Shown: piece after piece, positions 17,130 to 26,952 of the stretch | How positions within the stretch are numbered: position 1 is the stretch's first letter | Layout of the letters: each line of letters opens with the position of its first letter | Source of the DNA: JAHEDH01 sp963753285 | GTDB taxonomy: Bacteria > Actinomycetota > Acidimicrobiia > Spongiisociales > ZC4RG35 | NCBI GenBank assembly: GCA_963753285.1 | Contig: CAVWBT010000005.1 | Span: forward strand, 124,001 to 188,000 | Direction of reading: 5' to 3' | Length of the DNA stretch: 64,000 bases | Translations under genes and position numbers: made by a program | The notes under the pieces: model-generated | Told to the model about the DNA's origin: nothing | Databases searched by the model: none | What the model saw: the letters and a program-made list of their open reading frames with translations, nothing else

Positions 17130-17948
17130 TCAGGCCGAGCCCGTGATCGTCACCTTCATGCCGACGGCCATGATGTCCCAGAGGACCTCGATCACGTCGT
17201 TCGGGAGGCGGACACACCCCAGCGAAGCCGCTTCGCCGATCGACCACGGCTGGTTGGTGCCGTGTATCCCGACGATGCCGTCGCCTCCGTTGAACTCGGT
17301 CACGACGTCCGAACGCGCCGACAGCCCGAAGGCGTATGGCCCCCACGGGCCGTTGGGTGCCGTCAGTCGAACGGCGTCGGTGACGAAGAAGACGCCGGTC
17401 GGGGTGGGGGAGACCTCCGATCCCACGGCCACCGACGACTCGAAGACCTCCTCGCCGTCGCTGAGCACAGTGAGACGGCGCTCCTCGAGATCTACGACGA
17501 CCTCTCGCTCGAGGGTGAAGATCTCGACGTCGGCAGCGCGGATCCAACCGGTCTGCCCGTTGGGGCGGCCCGGGAGCAGGGCGTGCACCCAGCCCGGGAA
17601 GTCTCCGATGATCGACACGACAGTCGGCGTGCCGAGGATGGTCCTCTCGGGGAGGATCCTGAACGGCTCATCGTCTCCGATCGCAGCGAACACCGGAGTC
17701 TCTCCAGAGGTGAGCCCAGCGGTCGAGTCCGGCGGAGACGGCACGGTCGTCTCTGAGACTTCGGGAGGTTCAGGCTTCTCTGAAGGGATGGGAAGAGGGG
17801 CTTCGGTCGAGGCGGTGCCGATCCTGGCGACCGCCGTGTCGGTGGAAGTGGGTCCCGGCTCACTCGGCAGGCTCTCGGCCGCTCCGCATGCCGACAGCAG
17901 GAGCGTGATCGCCAACGCCAGGATCGGTTTGTGGCCTGGCCGTGACAT
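17130..17948 (-). CDS. L,D-transpeptidase lipoprotein (YkuD domain)
   Basis: 272-residue lipoprotein with lipobox LLSAC near residue 20, then a Thr/Pro/Glu-rich stretch, an SH3-like middle part, and a C-terminal YkuD domain. The catalytic region shows HGTNQPWSIGEAASLGCVR, with the nucleophile Cys at about residue 245. Known role: makes 3-3 or protein cross-links in peptidoglycan on the outer face of the membrane. Placed 9 nt after the thiamine pyrophosphokinase gene on the same strand, but likely to have its own promoter. Confidence 0.9.
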   Translation of the reverse strand: MSRPGHKPILALAITLLLSACGAAESLPSEPGPTSTDTAVARIGTASTEAPLPIPSEKPEPPEVSETTVPSPPDSTAGLTSGETPVFAAIGDDEPFRILPERTILGTPTVVSIIGDFPGWVHALLPGRPNGQTGWIRAADVEIFTLEREVVVDLEERRLTVLSDGEEVFESSVAVGSEVSPTPTGVFFVTDAVRLTAPNGPWGPYAFGLSARSDVVTEFNGGDGIVGIHGTNQPWSIGEAASLGCVRLPNDVIEVLWDIMAVGMKVTITGSA

Positions 17949-17954
17949 CGGGTC

Positions 17955-17960
17955 AGGCTA
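17955..17960 (-). promoter_or_regulatory. Putative -10 box TAGCCT before the L,D-transpeptidase gene
   Basis: TAGCCT lies 6 nt before the ATG and includes the TAG stop of the upstream thiamine pyrophosphokinase gene, so the match could be partly fortuitous. A leaderless transcript is suggested. Confidence 0.35.
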
Positions 17961-18617
17961 CCCCAGGGGGAGGTCTGCGTCGTGAAATGGGTCGGGGATG
18001 ATGGCGAAGAGACAGCCCGACCGGACCCGAACGGTGGCGAACGGCCGTGCCAGCTCGTTCGACACGCCACGAGTGGAACCGAAGGGGAGGTCTTCTTCGG
18101 TCAGCTCCCAGCGGAGACCGGCCGTCGTGATCCCGAGGACGTCGCCACCCGCAGGCACGAGGGACACGGTCTGACCCGGCGTCCCGTGCAGCTGGGTGTG
18201 GTGACGAACCACGCTGATGCGTGCGGTCCCGGCGATCCACTCGATCTCACATCGTTCGAACTTCGCGCTCGCAATGACGGCTGCATTTGCGAGGAAGTGA
18301 TCGATCCGGCCGCCGCGGCCTCCGAGGACGATGATCCGCTCGATGTTCGGCCGTTCGATGGCGTGATCGAGCGCGAGCTCGAAGTCCGTCGCGTCCTTGT
18401 CGATCGGGTGGAGGTCCACCGGGCCCCGGTGTGTTTCGAGCCGCGCGGCGTCCACCGAGTCCATGTCTCCGACGAGGAAGTCGACATTCAGCCCGATGTG
18501 GGATGCGTGGTCGAGCCCGGAGTCGGCGGCGATCACCCATCGTCGGTCGGGCAGGTCCTCGAGGGCGTCCGCCGGCACCTCATCGCCACCGATGACGACG
18601 ACCGCAGTGTTCAACAC
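17958..18617 (-). CDS. thiN: Thiamine pyrophosphokinase
   Basis: 219-residue enzyme that transfers diphosphate from ATP to thiamine, giving thiamine diphosphate. Family motifs: IAADSGLDHA, the metal-binding VGDMDSVD, DKDATDFELAL, and GGRGGRIDHFLAN. The C-terminal beta domain (GITTAGLRWEL.. SNEL) that shapes the thiamine site is present. The start is a GTG at 18617. Its ribosome binding sequence (aggggagac on this strand) lies within a hairpin, see the leader entry. Thiamine diphosphate is the cofactor of AceE, encoded 41 kb away. No classical TPP riboswitch consensus was seen upstream. Confidence 0.92.
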   Translation of the reverse strand: MLNTAVVVIGGDEVPADALEDLPDRRWVIAADSGLDHASHIGLNVDFLVGDMDSVDAARLETHRGPVDLHPIDKDATDFELALDHAIERPNIERIIVLGGRGGRIDHFLANAAVIASAKFERCEIEWIAGTARISVVRHHTQLHGTPGQTVSLVPAGGDVLGITTAGLRWELTEEDLPFGSTRGVSNELARPFATVRVRSGCLFAIIPDPFHDADLPLG

Positions 18618-18622
18618 GCTCC

Positions 18623-18721
18623 GTCTCCCCTCAAGGGAGACAAGCTGCCTCCTGCGGCATCCAGGAGGGGCCTGGAGCCGGTCCCCGTAGCTCGGCGATC
18701 TACCGGCTGCACACCACGGGG
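18623..18721 (-). promoter_or_regulatory. Structured mRNA leader of thiN with candidate pseudoknot and sequestered ribosome binding site
   Basis: Read on the minus strand, this 100-nt leader can form three parts. First, an interleaved helix pair: ccccgtgg (18721-18714) with ctacgggg (18690-18683), and agccggt (18708-18702) with accggct (18682-18676), the order expected of an H-type pseudoknot. Second, a hairpin cctcctg/caggagg (18668-18648). Third, a hairpin gtctccc/gggagac (18641-18623) whose 3' arm contains the ribosome binding sequence, 5 nt before the GTG. It has the look of a translational riboswitch or autoregulatory leader, but the conserved TPP-riboswitch segments are absent. Confidence 0.5.
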
Positions 18722-18757
18722 CATCGCGGTCGCCTGCGCACCAAATGACAAAATCGT

Positions 18758-18781
18758 CTTACGCGCCATCGTGCGCGTAAG
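18758..18781 (-). terminator. Intrinsic terminator of the S9 peptidase gene
   Basis: Perfect 9-bp stem (cttacgcgc/gcgcgtaag) with a 6-nt loop, starting 8 nt after the peptidase stop. On this strand it is followed by acgattttgtcattt, a modest T-rich tail. It separates the peptidase gene from the thiN leader. Confidence 0.55.
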
Positions 18782-18789
18782 AAGGATCG

Positions 18790-20655
18790 TCACGATGCGA
18801 GCCATCGGTCGAGCCAGTCGCCGACCTCCCGGTACCACAGCAGCGAACGGCTGCGGTCGAGCACCCAGTGGCCCTCGTCCTCGAAGTGGACGAGCTTGGC
18901 CGGCACCCCCTTGGCGTGGAGCATGCCGTAGAGTTCGAGGCCCTGGCCGACCGGCACCCGGAAGTCCTTGTCGCCGTGGATCACCAGCGTCGGAGTCTCG
19001 ACGTGGCGACCGTGCGACATCGGGCTCCATCGTTGGACGCGCTCGGTGTCCTTCCATGCTTCGGCCCCGTAGGCGAGCTTTCGGCCCATCGTGATGTCGG
19101 AGGCGTACATGCCGGGGAGGTCGGTCACGGCGGCGTGTGCCACGGCGCACCGATACCGGTTGGTCTGGGTGATCAGCCAGCTCACCAGATAGCCACCGTA
19201 CGAGCCACCGGTGATCGCCATGCGCTGGGCATCCACGAGGCCTGCTTCGACGAGATGGTCTGTTACGGCCTCGATGTCGGCTGCCGGTCGGTCGCCCCAC
19301 GCCCCATGGATCGAACGGGCGAATTCGTCTCCGAACGATGTCGAACCGGCGAAGTTGGCGAGCGCGACGGTGTAGCGGTCGCCGGCGAAGACCGCAGCGT
19401 TCCATCGCCAGTGCCACTGATCGCCGAAGATCCCGTGGGGGCCGCCATGGATCATGTGCACCAGGGGATGTGGGCCGTCTGTGTCCGGTGAGACCAGCCA
19501 CACCTGGATCGGTGCGTCGTCGCTGCCCGTGACGGTGACCTCGGACACCTCGGGCATGTCGATGTCCTGCATGGCCTCGGCGGTGAAGCGAGTGAGCCGC
19601 TCGAGCCCCCAGGCGTGGACCTCGCAGACCTCAGGCGGGCTGGTCAGGGAAGCGTGAGTGACGACGATGCGATTCGAGGTGTGATCGAACCCGTTGACCG
19701 AGCCTCCCTCGGTCAACGCGGTGGGCGGACCCGAACCATCCCACGAGTAGAGGCGGACGGTGCCCCGGTCCTCTGCCATGAGCAGGAGGCGGCTGTCCTG
19801 CCACTCCCACGCGATCGGTGACCGGTCCCAGCCCCCGACGTCCACCAGCTCGTGGTCACCGTCCAAGCTGAGCGACGCAAGGCGGACCGGATCCGCGTAG
19901 TACTCCGGCTTGAATTGAAGGCCGATCGTCACCGTCCCATCCGGAGCGAACCGCGGGCTCGAGGCGTGGCCATCGAGCCACGGCGTCAGCTCTCGTTCCT
20001 CGCCAGTCGCCAGGTCGATCGCATACACCGACCACCGGAGGTCGCGGTACGGCGGGTCGGGCCGCAGCGCGCAGTAGACGAGATGGTCTTCGTCCACGGC
20101 GATGTCAGCGATCGGGTCGCCGGTGTTGTCCCAGCGCATCCACTTGTCCTGCTCGGGTGTGAGATCACGGGTCGTCCACGCATCGACCACGACTTCGAAG
20201 ATGTGCGGCCGAGAGCCGTCGGTCAGCCAACGATCCCAGTAGCGGTAGAGGGCGTGCTCGCTCATATGCACTCCGTCCTCCTCCTCTGCGCCCACGGAGC
20301 TGAGAACGAAGAGGCGCCGTCCGTCGGGCGACCACCTCGCGCCCAGGGCAGATCCGTCGACCTCGGGCACCGGTCGCGGCTCCCCGCCGTCGGTGTGCAT
20401 CACATGGATCTGTTTGCGCCCGTCCCGGGCTCTGACGAACGCCACCCTGCTGCCGTCGGGAGACAGCGCCGGGTTCGAGGCTCCGGGAGCAGTGAGCGGC
20501 CGGACGTTCGCGCCGTCCGACCTCCACAGGCGGGTCGAACTCGAATCGCCTTCGGCGTCCCACGTCGTGACCGGGACGATCAGCCACCGATCGGACAGCA
20601 ACGGCGACCCAACCCTCGGGATGTTCCACATGGCCTCTGCAGTGATCGGTCTCAT
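18790..20655 (-). CDS. S9-family prolyl oligopeptidase / dipeptidyl aminopeptidase
   Basis: 621-residue serine peptidase without a signal peptide. The first ~370 residues form a beta-propeller with WD40-like/TolB-like blades (NPALSPDGSRVAFV, GARWSPDGRRLFVLS). The C-terminal alpha/beta-hydrolase domain has HGGPHG, the nucleophile Ser485 in GGSYGGY, Asp in HGDKDFRVP and His in DEGHWV. Members cleave short peptides or acyl-amino acids. The ATG at 20655 was chosen because it has a -10 box 7 nt upstream and matches the family N-terminus; upstream reading runs into the divergent phosphofructokinase gene. Confidence 0.9.
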   Translation of the reverse strand: MRPITAEAMWNIPRVGSPLLSDRWLIVPVTTWDAEGDSSSTRLWRSDGANVRPLTAPGASNPALSPDGSRVAFVRARDGRKQIHVMHTDGGEPRPVPEVDGSALGARWSPDGRRLFVLSSVGAEEEDGVHMSEHALYRYWDRWLTDGSRPHIFEVVVDAWTTRDLTPEQDKWMRWDNTGDPIADIAVDEDHLVYCALRPDPPYRDLRWSVYAIDLATGEERELTPWLDGHASSPRFAPDGTVTIGLQFKPEYYADPVRLASLSLDGDHELVDVGGWDRSPIAWEWQDSRLLLMAEDRGTVRLYSWDGSGPPTALTEGGSVNGFDHTSNRIVVTHASLTSPPEVCEVHAWGLERLTRFTAEAMQDIDMPEVSEVTVTGSDDAPIQVWLVSPDTDGPHPLVHMIHGGPHGIFGDQWHWRWNAAVFAGDRYTVALANFAGSTSFGDEFARSIHGAWGDRPAADIEAVTDHLVEAGLVDAQRMAITGGSYGGYLVSWLITQTNRYRCAVAHAAVTDLPGMYASDITMGRKLAYGAEAWKDTERVQRWSPMSHGRHVETPTLVIHGDKDFRVPVGQGLELYGMLHAKGVPAKLVHFEDEGHWVLDRSRSLLWYREVGDWLDRWLAS

Positions 20656-20662
20656 GCCGACA

Positions 20663-20668
20663 ACCGTA
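20663..20668 (-). promoter_or_regulatory. Putative -10 box TACGGT of the S9 peptidase gene
   Basis: TACGGT lies 7 nt before the ATG on the minus strand, with no ribosome binding sequence between; a leaderless transcript is likely. Confidence 0.45.
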
Positions 20669-20727
20669 CCGAAGGCTGCGCTCGACCGGACAACCCGATA
20701 TCCGTGTTCCTCACGTTGCCACTGACG

Positions 20728-20743
20728 GACAGTCATTACTGTC
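20728..20743. promoter_or_regulatory. Inverted repeat before the first phosphofructokinase gene
   Basis: GACAGT-catt-ACTGTC, 6-bp arms, lies 37 bp before the ATG of pfk1. TTGCCA (20716) and TACTGT (20737) could be a -35/-10 pair with a 15-bp spacer. A regulator site is possible but unproven. Confidence 0.3.
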
Positions 20744-20779
20744 TTGCGCCGAACCATCCGGACCGACCCAGGACCATCC

Positions 20780-21865
20780 ATGAGCTCCGTTGCAGTACTC
20801 ACCTCCGGTGGCGACGCACCCGGAATGAACTCCGCCATCCAGGCCGTCGTGCGCGTTGCTGCGTCGCAGGGGCTCGATGTCGTCGGGATCCTCGACGGCT
20901 ACGACGGCCTCATCGACGGGACCTCCCGTTCATTGACACGCCGTACCGACGAGGGTGTCAGCGTTCCCGTCCCCGACGTCGACAACGCGGGCCCGCTCGG
21001 AGGCACGATCCTGGGTTCGAGCCGCTGCCCTCGATTTCACGACCCTCGATACCGCGCCCAGGCGGCCGACCATCTCAGATCGCTCGACGCAATCGGGCTC
21101 ATCGTGATCGGCGGGAACGGCTCGATCGCCGGAGCGCACGCCATCGCCAACGAGATGGAGATCCCGGTCGTCGGTATTCCCGCCTCGATCGACAACGACA
21201 TCGGCCTCACGCGTGAGGCGCTGGGGGTCGACACTGCGCTGAACACGATCGTCGAGGCTTGCGACCGCATCTCCGATACCGCCCGTTCGCATCGGAGGGC
21301 CTTCATCGTCGAAGTCATGGGACGCGACAGCGGGTATCTGGCGATGGCTGCCGCCGCCGCAACCGCTGCGGACGCCGTGCTGCTCCCCGAAGTCTCGAAG
21401 AGTTTCGACGAGACGGTCGACGCGGTCGCCGACTGCATTCGTCGAAGCTTCTCCTCGACGCGGCAGAAGCGCCGCATTCTGGTGATCAAGGCCGAGGGCG
21501 TGGGAATCCCGACCCACATGCTGGTCGACGAGGTCGAGGCCCAACTGGAGGACATCGACAATCTCGAGGTGCGTGGCACCGTCCTGGGTCACCTCGTCCG
21601 GGGTGGCAACTCGTCGTTCCGTGACCGACTCATCGCCGGCCGCTTCGGCCTGACCGCGATGGAGGCCCTGGTCGCAGGCAAGACCGACGTGATGGTCGGC
21701 TGGAATGCGACCGACGTCGGCGAGGAGACGAGTGACTCGTTCATCAGGCTCTTCCCGATCTCCCAGGTGCTCGAGGAGACCGAGGCGCTCATCGACGGTA
21801 CGAGCCCGGTCATCAGGGGGCGTGTCGAACGGCTCGAGAGCATCCAGGGCGTGCTGTCGCTGTGA
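20780..21865 (+). CDS. 6-phosphofructokinase paralogue 1 (GGNGS type)
   Basis: 361-residue PfkA-fold protein. The N-terminal nucleotide motif SGGDAPGMN is normal, and the catalytic loop PASIDND (134-140) keeps the catalytic Asp138. VEVMGRDSGYLA matches the substrate-binding MGR. The metal/nucleotide loop reads GGNGS with Asn113 where E. coli PfkA has Asp103, and Ala135 where ATP enzymes have Gly124. The donor could be ATP, but the Asn makes activity uncertain without an alignment. It is divergent from the S9 peptidase gene and followed by a repeat-bearing gap and then the aldolase. One of three phosphofructokinase genes in 5 kb. Confidence 0.87.
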   Translation: MSSVAVLTSGGDAPGMNSAIQAVVRVAASQGLDVVGILDGYDGLIDGTSRSLTRRTDEGVSVPVPDVDNAGPLGGTILGSSRCPRFHDPRYRAQAADHLRSLDAIGLIVIGGNGSIAGAHAIANEMEIPVVGIPASIDNDIGLTREALGVDTALNTIVEACDRISDTARSHRRAFIVEVMGRDSGYLAMAAAAATAADAVLLPEVSKSFDETVDAVADCIRRSFSSTRQKRRILVIKAEGVGIPTHMLVDEVEAQLEDIDNLEVRGTVLGHLVRGGNSSFRDRLIAGRFGLTAMEALVAGKTDVMVGWNATDVGEETSDSFIRLFPISQVLEETEALIDGTSPVIRGRVERLESIQGVLSL

Positions 21866-21881
21866 CAGTGTCGATGCCGGC

Positions 21882-21952
21882 CGACTTCTGGACGGGTGAG
21901 TTGGAGTCGGATGGGATGCACGAGTCCAGAACAGACGCCGGTCGGCCGGGGC
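21882..21952 (+). repeat. 71-bp direct repeat, copy 1
   Basis: Identical to copy 2 at 70 of 71 positions, and offset from it by exactly 120 bp. It contains an 8-bp inverted repeat ttctggac (21886-21893) / gtccagaa (21924-21931) enclosing 30 nt. It lies in the 360-bp gap between pfk1 and the aldolase gene. A 98-codon reading frame (GTG 21862 overlapping the pfk1 stop, ending 22158) spans both copies, because 120 is a multiple of 3, but its product is unrecognised. Confidence 0.85.
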
Positions 21953-22001
21953 TGCCGCTGTGTGTCGCTCGGGGATGGGAGGCGTTGGAGTCGGTGGCGG
22001 G

Positions 22002-22072
22002 CGACTTCTGGAAGGGTGAGTTGGAGTCGGATGGGATGCACGAGTCCAGAACAGACGCCGGTCGGCCGGGGC
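22002..22072 (+). repeat. 71-bp direct repeat, copy 2
   Basis: Second copy; the single difference (A for C at 22013) hits the innermost base pair of the hairpin, leaving 7 bp. An extra 11-mer gttggagtcgg from the unit recurs at about 21984 between the copies. The remaining 150 bp up to the aldolase start show only its gaggag binding site. Confidence 0.85.
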
Positions 22073-22225
22073 ACTGGACGGATGGTCTGCAGTCGCTCTC
22101 TGCCGAGGACTTCCGGCCGTACCGGGTCCCTGGGGCCTTCAGTACGATCACCCGGTGATGCCCCCAAGACCGACATTCGGAATCGGACGGGGCGGTCAGT
22201 CCGTCCAGCGTCGAGGAGAAATCTC

Positions 22226-23284
22226 ATGAGTTCCTACGCCGACATCCAGGAAGTGCTCGCCGATCAGGCCGAGTACCTGCTCGATCACTCGTGCGCGACG
22301 ATCCCCGCCGAGCAGCTGCACCTGCCGGGTCCCGACTTCATCGATCGGGTGACGTCGAAGACCGACCGCGGTCCGGCCGTGCTGCGCAACCTGGCATCGC
22401 TGTATGGCCACGGTCGCCTGGCCGGGACCGGATACGTCTCGATTCTGCCCGTCGATCAGGGCATCGAGCACGCCGCCGGTGCCAGTTTCGCCCCGAACCC
22501 GATCTACTTCGACCCGGCGAACATCTGTGAACTCGCCATCGAGGGAGGGTGCAACGCGGTCGCCTCCACACTCGGCGTTCTCGGTGCGGTGGCGCGTCAA
22601 TACGCGCACAAGATCCCGTTCATCCTCAAGTTCAACCACAACGAGTTGCTGACCACCCCCAACAAGTACGACCAGGTGATGTTCGCTTCCATCGAACAGG
22701 CCTTCGAGATGGGATGTGTCGGTGTCGGCGCCACCATCTATTGGGGGTCGGACGAATCGAACCGCCAGCTCCAAGAGGTGTCGGCTGCGTTCGAGCGTGC
22801 CCACGAGCTCGGGATGTTCACGGTGCTCTGGTGCTATCTGCGCAACTCCGCGTTCAAGGTCGACGGTGTCGACTACCACGCGTCCGCCGACCTCACCGGC
22901 CAGGCCAACCACCTCGGGGTGACACTCGAGGCCGACATCATCAAGCAGAAACTGCCGACCAACAACGGGGGATACCTGGCGATCGAGGCCGGCAAGACGC
23001 ACGACAAGGTCTACAGCGAGCTGACGACGGACCATCCGATCGACCTCACCCGCTACCAGGTCGTCAACAACTACATGGGACGGATGGGTCTCATCAACTC
23101 CGGCGGGGCATCCGGCAGCCACGACCTCCAGGACGCCACCGCCACCGCCGTGATCAACAAGCGAGCCGGCGGGACGGGGCTCATCAGCGGGCGGAAGGCG
23201 TTCCAGAAGCCCATGAAGGACGGTGTGGCGCTCCTGAACGCGATCCAGGACGTCTACCTGTGCGAAGAAGTCACGGTCGCCTGA
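22226..23284 (+). CDS. fbaB: Class I fructose-bisphosphate aldolase (DhnA/FbaB type)
   Basis: 352-residue Schiff-base aldolase that cleaves fructose 1,6-bisphosphate to dihydroxyacetone phosphate and glyceraldehyde 3-phosphate. It matches the archaeal-type class I family: SILPVDQGIEHAAGASF, VASTLGVLG, ILKFNHNELL, IYWGSDES, the Schiff-base Lys region ADIIKQKLP, and the phosphate-binding NSGGASG. ATG at 22226 with gaggag 8 nt upstream. It is 12 nt before pfk2 on the same strand, so aldolase and kinase are probably made from one message. Confidence 0.92.
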   Translation: MSSYADIQEVLADQAEYLLDHSCATIPAEQLHLPGPDFIDRVTSKTDRGPAVLRNLASLYGHGRLAGTGYVSILPVDQGIEHAAGASFAPNPIYFDPANICELAIEGGCNAVASTLGVLGAVARQYAHKIPFILKFNHNELLTTPNKYDQVMFASIEQAFEMGCVGVGATIYWGSDESNRQLQEVSAAFERAHELGMFTVLWCYLRNSAFKVDGVDYHASADLTGQANHLGVTLEADIIKQKLPTNNGGYLAIEAGKTHDKVYSELTTDHPIDLTRYQVVNNYMGRMGLINSGGASGSHDLQDATATAVINKRAGGTGLISGRKAFQKPMKDGVALLNAIQDVYLCEEVTVA

Positions 23285-23296
23285 GGAGGGTCGAGC

Positions 23297-24445
23297 ATGC
23301 GAATTGGAATCCTGACAGGGGGTGGTGACGTCCCCGGACTCAACGCCGCCATCAAGGCGGTGGTCAACCGTGCGGACGAGCAAGGACACGAGGTGCTCGG
23401 CCTGCGCCGCGGCTGGGCCGGTCTGCTGTATGTCGATCCAGACGATCCGGCGACCCTCGAGGAGTATTCCCAACCGTTGGACCCGGCGTGGGTGCGCACG
23501 ATCGATCGTTCCGGCGGCACCGTTCTCCACAGCTCGCGGACCCACCCTGGCAAGGTGAAGGCGTCGGATGTCCCCGACTTCCTCACGCCTCCACCGGACA
23601 GCGAGCCCCCGTACGACTTCACCCCGCACGCGATCGAGGTCCTCGAGGCGTACGGCATCGACGTCCTGATCCCGATCGGCGGCGACGACACGCTGTCGTA
23701 CGGTTTGCGGCTACACAACGAAGGTGTCCCGGTGATCGCCATCCCCAAGACGATGGACAACGACGTCCACGGCACCGACTACTGCATCGGCTTCTCCACC
23801 GCGGTGACCCGCGGCGTGCAGTTCGTGCACAACCTGCGGACGAGCACCGGGTCCCACGAGCGCATCGCCGTCATCGAGTTGTTCGGCCGGTACAGCGGGG
23901 AGACATCGCTGATCACCGCCTATCTGGCCGGTGTCGATCGGGCGGTCATCTCGGAGGTGCCGGTCGACATCGACAGGCTCGCTGCGTATCTCGTCGCCGA
24001 TCGCAAGGCGAATCCGAGCCACTACGCGATGGTCACCGTGTCCGAGGGGGCGGTCATCGAGGGCGGCTCGATGTCGCTCCGTGGGGAGGCCGACGCCTAC
24101 GGGCATCGCAAGCTGGGTGGTGTCGGCGAGCAGGTCGGCGCAATGCTGAAGGAGTCCACCGGCATCAATGTCATCAACCAGACCGTCGGCTACCTCATGC
24201 GGTCCGGCAGTCCTGATTCGCTCGACCTGATGGTCGCCAACAACTACGCCGTGATGGCAGCCGATCTCGCCATCGAGGGGCAGTCCGGGCGGATGGTGGC
24301 ACTGCGCGGCGGGACGTACACCAACGTCCCGATCTCGCTGATCGGCGAGGGTGTCAAGCGGGTCGACGTGGGGGAGATGTACGACTCGGAGGCCTACCGG
24401 CCGAAGATCCGACATGTCGGTGGCAAGCCGATGTTCCTCTACTGA
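23297..24445 (+). CDS. Phosphofructokinase paralogue 2, predicted pyrophosphate-dependent (GGDDT type)
   Basis: 382-residue PfkA-family protein with N-terminal TGGGDVPGLN. The loop reads GGDDT, with Asp131 at the position of E. coli Gly104, and the catalytic loop is PKTMDND, with Lys151 at the position of Gly124. Acidic residue plus Lys is the known signature of pyrophosphate-dependent enzymes, which work reversibly. The usual MGR is FGR (IELFGRYSG). It also has an insertion of about 25 residues before GGDDT (LTPPPDSEPPYDF). gaggaggg precedes the ATG. Middle gene of the aldolase-pfk2-pfk3-sdaA run. Confidence 0.88.
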   Translation: MRIGILTGGGDVPGLNAAIKAVVNRADEQGHEVLGLRRGWAGLLYVDPDDPATLEEYSQPLDPAWVRTIDRSGGTVLHSSRTHPGKVKASDVPDFLTPPPDSEPPYDFTPHAIEVLEAYGIDVLIPIGGDDTLSYGLRLHNEGVPVIAIPKTMDNDVHGTDYCIGFSTAVTRGVQFVHNLRTSTGSHERIAVIELFGRYSGETSLITAYLAGVDRAVISEVPVDIDRLAAYLVADRKANPSHYAMVTVSEGAVIEGGSMSLRGEADAYGHRKLGGVGEQVGAMLKESTGINVINQTVGYLMRSGSPDSLDLMVANNYAVMAADLAIEGQSGRMVALRGGTYTNVPISLIGEGVKRVDVGEMYDSEAYRPKIRHVGGKPMFLY

Positions 24446-24537
24446 GTAACATCGCTGCCCGTGCCCCCCGGATCGACACATCTTCGTTTCGTCGCCCTCG
24501 GGCGGTCGAACCCGGACCGAATCGCTGAGAGGCTCCG

Positions 24538-25557
24538 ATGAGCGTCATCGGAGTCCTCACGGCCGGCGGCGACTGCCCCGGCCTCAACGCCGTCATCCGC
24601 GGTCTCGTCCTCCGCGCCGACGAGAAGTACGACTCGGAGGTTCTCGGGATCATGAATGGATGGGAGGGGCTGATGGACGGGGATGTCCATCTGCTCGGCC
24701 GCCGCGACGTCGACGACATCCTCGCCAAGGGCGGCACCATCCTCGGGACGTCGCGCAAGGACCCCTACGTCCACGGTGACGGGTATGCGAGCGTCGCCAG
24801 GACGCTCAAGCGCAACGACATCGACAGCCTCGTCGTCATCGGCGGTGATGGCACGCTCCGAACCGCCCTCCGGCTGGGCGAGGACGGTGCCAACGTGATC
24901 GGGGTCCCGAAGACGATCGACAACGACATCAACGGCACCGACTTCACGTTCGGGTTCGACACGGCGGTGCAGATCGTCACCGACGCCATCGATCGCCTCA
25001 CCACCACCGCCGAGGCCCACAACCGGGTGATCCTGGTCGAGGTGATGGGACGGACGAAGGGGTGGATCGCGACGTACGGCGGTCTGGCGGGTGGTGCGCA
25101 GGCGATCTTGATCCCCGAGGTGCCCTACGACATCGAAGAGGTCAGTGCGCTCATTCGACGGCGGCATCGACGTGGCAAGAACTACAGCGTCGTCGTGGTC
25201 GCTGAGGGCATCGAACCGCCCCAGAAGGTCGAACTCCAGAAAGACGCATTCGGTTTCGATCGGCTCGGCGGCGTCGCCTATCAACTCGCCCCGGTCATCG
25301 AACATCTCACCGGTTACGAGACGCGGGTGACGGTGCTCGGCCACCTCCAGCGGGGAGGTACGCCGACGGCGTTCGACCGGGTGCTGGGGACGCGGTTCGG
25401 CGTCTACGCCGCCGATCTGGCCGTTGCGGGCCGGCACGGAACCATGGTTGCGATGCGGGGAGCCAAGATCGATGCCGTCCCGCTTGCAGAGGGTTGTGCC
25501 GAGATCCGGGGCGTCGATCCCGAGCTGTACGACGTCGCCCAGACGTTCTTCGGTTGA
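24538..25557 (+). CDS. pfkA: 6-phosphofructokinase paralogue 3 (GGDGT, actinobacterial ATP type)
   Basis: 339-residue PfkA-family protein with N-terminal AGGDCPGLN, GGDGT (Gly105 as in ATP enzymes), PKTIDND (Lys125), and VEVMGRTKGWIA. Gly with Lys is the combination found in Streptomyces ATP-dependent phosphofructokinases of group III. The C-terminal LGHLQRGGTPTAFDR region is typical. It begins 92 bp after pfk2, with gagagg upstream, and ends 22 bp before the serine dehydratase gene. It is the best candidate of the three for the main glycolytic enzyme. Confidence 0.9.
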   Translation: MSVIGVLTAGGDCPGLNAVIRGLVLRADEKYDSEVLGIMNGWEGLMDGDVHLLGRRDVDDILAKGGTILGTSRKDPYVHGDGYASVARTLKRNDIDSLVVIGGDGTLRTALRLGEDGANVIGVPKTIDNDINGTDFTFGFDTAVQIVTDAIDRLTTTAEAHNRVILVEVMGRTKGWIATYGGLAGGAQAILIPEVPYDIEEVSALIRRRHRRGKNYSVVVVAEGIEPPQKVELQKDAFGFDRLGGVAYQLAPVIEHLTGYETRVTVLGHLQRGGTPTAFDRVLGTRFGVYAADLAVAGRHGTMVAMRGAKIDAVPLAEGCAEIRGVDPELYDVAQTFFG

Positions 25558-25579
25558 GTCGATCGACGCCGTTCCGGTC

Positions 25580-26917
<1,338 letters not shown>

Positions 26918-26952
26918 GCCTGGCTCGCTGGCGCTCGCTGTCGGTTCTCGGT

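Noticed and set aside
18618..18757. TPP riboswitch before the thiamine pyrophosphokinase gene
   Set aside because: The conserved CTGAGA and ACCC..TGAACCTGA segments are not found on either strand, so only a leader of unknown type is claimed.
21862..22158. 98-codon gene overlapping the pfk1 stop and spanning both repeats
   Set aside because: No recognised product; other frames are open over the same repeats, so the coding status cannot be decided.
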